Shown here: in pieces, positions 60,057 to 64,000 of the stretch
Layout of the letters: every line of letters starts with the position of its first letter
Numbering within the stretch: position 1 is the first letter of the stretch
NCBI RefSeq assembly: GCF_002420705.1
Contig: NZ_DIIM01000005.1
Location: forward strand, 86,447-150,446
DNA: 64,000 nucleotides
Source: Sphingobacterium sp. UBA5670
GTDB lineage: Bacteria > Bacteroidota > Bacteroidia > Sphingobacteriales > Sphingobacteriaceae
Reading direction: 5' to 3'
Program-made: the position numbers and the translations under genes
The notes under the pieces: generated by a model
The model's input: only the letters and a program-made list of their open reading frames with translations
Told to the model about the DNA's origin: nothing
The model's database searches: none

Positions 60057-61601
60057 ATGAAATCAACTATAAAACTTCTTGGATTAGGTATTCTTTTCCT
60101 TTCATTAACAGTATTACTGCATTCTTGTGATAAGAACTTTCAGGAAATCAATACAAACCCCAACAATAGTATAAATGCCTATCCCTATCAATTTATGCAG
60201 GCAGCATTTAGGGATGCGGTAGCCTCAAATATGTCACGAAATCGTTCATTTAATAATGAATTGATGCAGGTTACCGTGAATATTGGCGATGGAGAATATC
60301 GTATTTTTCGTTATGATATTAGAAATACTGTTGCAGATGGCCCTTGGAATTCACTATATCCAGAGCTGAACAATATCAACGAAATTTATAAGCTTGCGGA
60401 TGGTGGAATGAATGATAATGCTTCCTATCGGGGGATTGCATTGATCATGAAAACATGGATATTCTCTATATTGACGGATACTTACGGCGATATACCTTAT
60501 AGTGAAGCATTAAAGGGGCAGAGTGATGATATTCTTGAGCCAAAATTCGATGCTCAGAAAGACATTTACATGGATCTCTTCAGGCAGCTTGACTCTGCGA
60601 ATGCGCTTTTGACTAAAAATACGGGTATAAAGGGAGAATATGATCCTATTTATGCAGGCAATATCAGTAAATGGCGGAAGTTTGGCAATTCACTTTTCTT
60701 AAGGCTATTACTACGGGTATCGGGGAAACAGGATGCCGAAGTAGCTAACTATGTGAAAGCCAAAATTTCCGATATTTTAGTTGATAATGCATCTACTTAT
60801 CCGATTATGACAAGTAACGATGATTCGGCTATATTGAGATGGACCGGAACTATTCCTTTTGTTTCTCCATTTATGGATGTGCGAGCACAGGATTTTAGAA
60901 CACCTTCTTTAGGGAGTTTCTTTATTGATAATCTGGTTGCATGGAATGATCCGCGTATAAATATTCCTACTTACGGCTCTAATGGTGTCAATCGACTGGG
61001 TATTGCCCCTGTGAGTGGAAATTTTGTAGGGGTTCCAAGTGGATATGCTCCTGGTGAGGGATGGGAAAAACAATCTTACTTTTATTCTTACGATCAAACC
61101 GTCAATAATATTGCGGTTAGAACGATGATGAATGAGCCTTTGACAGGTATGATTATGAACTGTGCAGAGGTGCAATTTATTAAAGCTGAGTTGGCTTTAA
61201 AAGGTTTCTATACGGATAAACCAGGAGATCTCTATAAAGACGGGGTGGTGAAAGGGATCACAACTTGGCTGCCTACTTATACCGAATCTGTTGAAGATTA
61301 CTTAAATAATGGCGATATAAATTGGGACGACAGCTACAGTTTTGAGAAAAAGATGGAAATGATTCATTTACAGAAGTATTATGCCTTATTATTTGTAGAC
61401 TGTCAGCAATGGTTTGAATTTAGAAGAACTGGCTATCCGAAATTGCCTAAGGGAACAGGTTTGAAAAATAATGGTGAGATGCCGGCAAGACTAAATTATC
61501 CGATTTATGTTCAGTCGGCAAATCCAACGAATTATAAGTTGGCTGTGCAAGCACAAGGTCAGGATGTCATTAGTACGAAAGTTTGGTGGCAAAGACCATA
61601 A
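60057..61601 (+). CDS. SusD/RagB-family substrate-binding lipoprotein
   Basis: A 514-residue lipoprotein (lipobox LLHSC, Cys at about residue 24) of the SusD-like_2 branch (PF12771). Recognisable are NFQEINTNPNNSINAYPYQF, the helical repeat region with YRGIALIMKTWIFSILTDTYGDIPYSEAL, AEVQFIKAELALKGF and the C-terminal WFEFRRTGYPKLP. It caps the SusC channel and binds the substrate at the cell surface. Separated by 12 bases from susC and 28 from the DUF5689 gene. Confidence 0.94.
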   Translation: MKSTIKLLGLGILFLSLTVLLHSCDKNFQEINTNPNNSINAYPYQFMQAAFRDAVASNMSRNRSFNNELMQVTVNIGDGEYRIFRYDIRNTVADGPWNSLYPELNNINEIYKLADGGMNDNASYRGIALIMKTWIFSILTDTYGDIPYSEALKGQSDDILEPKFDAQKDIYMDLFRQLDSANALLTKNTGIKGEYDPIYAGNISKWRKFGNSLFLRLLLRVSGKQDAEVANYVKAKISDILVDNASTYPIMTSNDDSAILRWTGTIPFVSPFMDVRAQDFRTPSLGSFFIDNLVAWNDPRINIPTYGSNGVNRLGIAPVSGNFVGVPSGYAPGEGWEKQSYFYSYDQTVNNIAVRTMMNEPLTGMIMNCAEVQFIKAELALKGFYTDKPGDLYKDGVVKGITTWLPTYTESVEDYLNNGDINWDDSYSFEKKMEMIHLQKYYALLFVDCQQWFEFRRTGYPKLPKGTGLKNNGEMPARLNYPIYVQSANPTNYKLAVQAQGQDVISTKVWWQRP

Positions 61602-61629
61602 TTCGGTTCTTAATTTTAACGCGTAGATA

Positions 61630-63156
61630 ATGAAAAAATATATTTTTTATATAATAGCAGGATTCATGGGCTCGCTAGCACTTGTTTCTTGTAGCAAGGA
61701 AGGAAATTATCCTGGGGGTGTAGTTAGTTCATATATTGGTGTTTTTGACGTCAGGAACATTTATAAAGGACAGCCTGTACAAATTAGTAAAGATAATCTG
61801 GATGGATCTACAACAATTGCTGGTGTCGTTGTTTCCGATCATCGCGAAGGAAACTTTCCTGAGGGATACTTAGTCATCCAAGATCGTAGGCGCTTGAACC
61901 AGCTGCGTGGTATAACAATACCTTTGGGAAAGGCTGCTGAAAATTACGTGATAGGGGATTCGTTGGAAATCAATATTGTTGGTAGCGAACTAACAAGGGA
62001 AAATGGCATTCTTCAGCTGAAAAACGTCGCTGAATCAAATATCGTAAAGATCGCTTCAGATAAGCCAATCCCCAATAATCGTGTGACTGCAAAAGATATT
62101 TTGGCAAATCCAGATAAATATGAAAGTACGTTGGTTGCGATCGTAAAAGGTGGTTTTAATCCATTGCCTGCTGCTGGAGACATTTTAGAGGGACAGAAAA
62201 CCCTGAATGATGGGTTTGGTAATTTAAATTTGGAGACCAAATCATCGGCAAAGTTTGCTAAGAGAAATCTAAGTGTTTTGGCAAATTATTTTGGGGTGAT
62301 CTTTAACAAACAGGATTCAGAGGGAAAACTTATCCCTTATGAGGTTTTGCGTAAAGAATCGGATATTCAGGAATTGAGTTCGGTGATTGAGCACACCCCT
62401 GTGGCTATTTCTGGTTTTGCCAGCGATGTAAAAGGTGGGGATGGAAACTATGAATATATTCAACTTTTAGCCATTGAAGATATCGATTTTTCAAAAACTC
62501 CTTATGCTGTTATTGTTAGTAATAATGCGAATGCATCTACGCCAACAGGTGTTCCTGCGAAAGGCTGGGCGACAGGTGGAATGCGAACTTATAAGCTGAA
62601 TATTACTTCTGGAACTGTTACAAAAGGCCAGTATTTCTATGTAGGCGGAAAATATAAATTGATCAATGGATCGAGTTCAACAGATATTTCGAATGCAAAT
62701 TGGGTCGTAAATTATGATTATGTTGCCAAGGATGGTTTCGATGGTATTGGGACCAAAACAGGCGGACTCATGGCTAATAGTGGTAACGCATTTGGAATAG
62801 CGGTATTTAATACGACGGCCGTGACAGAAGCAACAAAACCTGTGGATGTTATGTATATCTCTGGTGGCGGTGCATTGACAGATGGAACGAAAGGTTACCG
62901 TATTACAAACAATGATTTTTATGACGTTATCGATCCACTATCCTTAAAGTCACAACCTTTTTTTATGGCGGGAACCAATAATATCTTCTTAAAATATAAT
63001 ACAGCTGACGTAGGTTATTTTGTTAGTTTAGGAGGTGTCTATAACACATCTTTAGCACGATGGACTTCTGCTCGATCCCAGAATAATATCGAGATGACCA
63101 AGGCTTCTACGCTGAGCGAAATCGAAAATGAATTATCAACGAAAATTGAACAATAG
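61630..63156 (+). CDS. DUF5689-domain surface lipoprotein
   Basis: A 508-residue lipoprotein (signal ending LVSCSKE). The N-terminal half carries DUF5689, typified by GSTTIAGVVVSDHREGNFPE and YLVIQDRRRLNQLRGITI, an OB-like fold. The C-terminal half contains lamin-tail-like or unknown beta-rich domains (FASDVKGGDGNYEYIQLLAIEDIDFSK). In Bacteroidota such proteins are the third component of SusC/D loci and are surface-exposed. The role here is unknown; substrate capture or nuclease-linked uptake have been suggested for related loci, but nothing in this sequence proves it. Confidence 0.78.
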   Translation: MKKYIFYIIAGFMGSLALVSCSKEGNYPGGVVSSYIGVFDVRNIYKGQPVQISKDNLDGSTTIAGVVVSDHREGNFPEGYLVIQDRRRLNQLRGITIPLGKAAENYVIGDSLEINIVGSELTRENGILQLKNVAESNIVKIASDKPIPNNRVTAKDILANPDKYESTLVAIVKGGFNPLPAAGDILEGQKTLNDGFGNLNLETKSSAKFAKRNLSVLANYFGVIFNKQDSEGKLIPYEVLRKESDIQELSSVIEHTPVAISGFASDVKGGDGNYEYIQLLAIEDIDFSKTPYAVIVSNNANASTPTGVPAKGWATGGMRTYKLNITSGTVTKGQYFYVGGKYKLINGSSSTDISNANWVVNYDYVAKDGFDGIGTKTGGLMANSGNAFGIAVFNTTAVTEATKPVDVMYISGGGALTDGTKGYRITNNDFYDVIDPLSLKSQPFFMAGTNNIFLKYNTADVGYFVSLGGVYNTSLARWTSARSQNNIEMTKASTLSEIENELSTKIEQ

Positions 63157-63161
63157 ATTAT

Positions 63162-63193
63162 ATCAATAAAGGGGCTGCGGCCCCTTTATTGAT
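63162..63193 (+). terminator. Stem-loop after susC-susD-DUF5689 operon
   Basis: TCAATAAAGGGGC (63163-63175) pairs exactly with GCCCCTTTATTGA (63180-63192) around TGCG. A 13-bp uninterrupted stem six bases after the stop; no T run. Confidence 0.85.
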
Positions 63194-63280
63194 TATATTG
63201 ATGGTATGTCGGTCTCCAAAAATTGGTAAAGCTAAAACATATTTTTATTATCTTCATTATATAACTATAAACGAAGACTT

Positions 63281-63976
63281 ATGAACTTAACAGATTTAGT
63301 TACAGGTGGAGTAGGCTCTAAAGCGATAGAGACTATTTCAAAAATTACTGGTGTCAGTGAATCTAAGGCAAAATGGATTGTAGCGGCAGCAGTTCCTTTG
63401 ATGATTGCAGCATTAAATTACAATGCGAAAAACAAAGGGCAAGCGGAAAATATTGACAATGCTATTGATCAGCATAGTAACAGTGGTATACTCGATAAAA
63501 TTGGCGATCTATTTGGACAGGGAGGAGCTGATCAAGCCGGTTCTGAAGACGGGAATAAGATTGTCAACCATATGTTTGGTCAAAATACCGAAGTAGTAAC
63601 CCAGAATATTGCGGATAAAGCAGGCTTGAGTTCTTCACAGGTAACAGGGGTACTGGCCACACTGGCTCCTATCGTAATGGGATATTTAGGGCAACAAAAG
63701 CAGGCTTCAAGTGGCGGTGGTATTGGCGATCTGATCGGTTCTGTGCTAGGAGGTGGAACACAACAGAATGCAGGTGGCGGTATGTTGGGGGGTATTTTAG
63801 GCTCTTTTTTGGGCGGTGGTCAAGAAGAACAAGCGCAAACAACGGAGCAGCCCACAGCGGGAGGTAGCATTACGGACATGTTGGGTGGACTAGCAGGCAG
63901 TTTTTTTGATAAAAATAACGATGGACAGGCGAAGGGCAATATTCTTGATTCAATCGCCGGTATGTTTGGAAAATAA
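63281..63976 (+). CDS. DUF937-domain protein
   Basis: A 231-residue protein of the DUF937 (YidB-like) family. The N-terminal helix bundle (LVTGGVGSKAIETISKITGV, WIVAAAVPLMIAALNYNAK) is followed by glycine- and glutamine-rich segments (GGGTQQNAGGGMLGGILGSF, GGGQEEQAQT) and ends with a repeated pattern DMLGGLAGSFFDKNNDGQAK and ILDSIAGMFGK. A DKNNDGQAKGN motif resembles an EF-hand-like loop. No signal peptide. Function unknown. It is probably its own transcript; the window ends 24 bases after its stop. Confidence 0.88.
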   Translation: MNLTDLVTGGVGSKAIETISKITGVSESKAKWIVAAAVPLMIAALNYNAKNKGQAENIDNAIDQHSNSGILDKIGDLFGQGGADQAGSEDGNKIVNHMFGQNTEVVTQNIADKAGLSSSQVTGVLATLAPIVMGYLGQQKQASSGGGIGDLIGSVLGGGTQQNAGGGMLGGILGSFLGGGQEEQAQTTEQPTAGGSITDMLGGLAGSFFDKNNDGQAKGNILDSIAGMFGK

Positions 63977-64000
63977 GCTGTGTTAAGCTATTATTTGTTT

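Noticed and set aside
1..64000. CRISPR arrays, insertion sequences, toxin-antitoxin or restriction systems
   Set aside because: I looked for regularly spaced repeats, transposase motifs, terminal inverted repeats with target duplications and the usual defence domains, and found none.

Overview
The window is a chromosomal segment of a Bacteroidota bacterium, most likely a Sphingobacterium or close relative in Sphingobacteriaceae. The evidence is a SusC/SusD outer-membrane pair, DUF4293, DUF5689 and TlpA/DUF4369 proteins, AT-rich intergenic DNA, few Shine-Dalgarno sequences, and repeated Bacteroidota-type promoters (TTG, about 20 bp, TAnnTTTG). I see no rRNA operon, CRISPR array, insertion sequence or prophage. 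One tRNA gene (Gly-GCC) is present.

Layout. 1-6 kb: a comF-like gene, a VanZ-like gene, a padR-pspC stress-sensing pair with a striking palindromic operator, and a TonB-dependent outer-membrane barrel. 6-23 kb: a pectin and galacturonate utilisation locus. A LacI-family regulator and a divergent CE12 acetylesterase stand at one end. A long minus-strand operon follows, in transcription order: a pectinesterase remnant, GH28, GH105, PL10, uxaB, uxaA, uxaC, kdgK, eda, a hexuronate-type MFS transporter and a GapN-type dehydrogenase. Matching palindromes with a GTTnCCGGnAAC core lie beside the regulator (7232-7259) and at the head of the operon (22939-22962), so one regulator probably controls both ends. 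The enzymes take polygalacturonan to pyruvate and glyceraldehyde-3-phosphate, which GapN could oxidise directly. No SusC/D pair and no kduI/kduD-type genes are present in this locus.

23-35 kb: housekeeping genes (murF, truA, an ABC exporter, a NeuD-like acyltransferase, ung, an Lrp/AsnC regulator and sufBCD). A 340-bp gap between murF and truA (24622-24961) has the look of a structured RNA and is the least explained stretch of the window. 35-50 kb: an MFS exporter behind a possible attenuator leader, tRNA-Gly, a FAD dehydrogenase, a lemA/TPM/TPM membrane-associated cluster, a TlpA-like thioredoxin, pfkA, a DsbD whose N-terminal domain is a separate gene, birA, rsfS, ftsH and a LUD protein. 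50-64 kb: rhomboid, comM, a YtxH/holin-like envelope trio, GDP-fucose synthase, trmB, then a small SusC-SusD-DUF5689 uptake locus behind a long leader region, and a DUF937 protein.

The findings most worth following are the nested palindrome over the padR promoter, the paired LacI operators, the near-identical extended promoter copied at three unlinked genes, the candidate RNA upstream of truA, the signal-peptide-plus-C-terminus pectinesterase remnant at the operon head, and the Lrp autoregulatory repeats.
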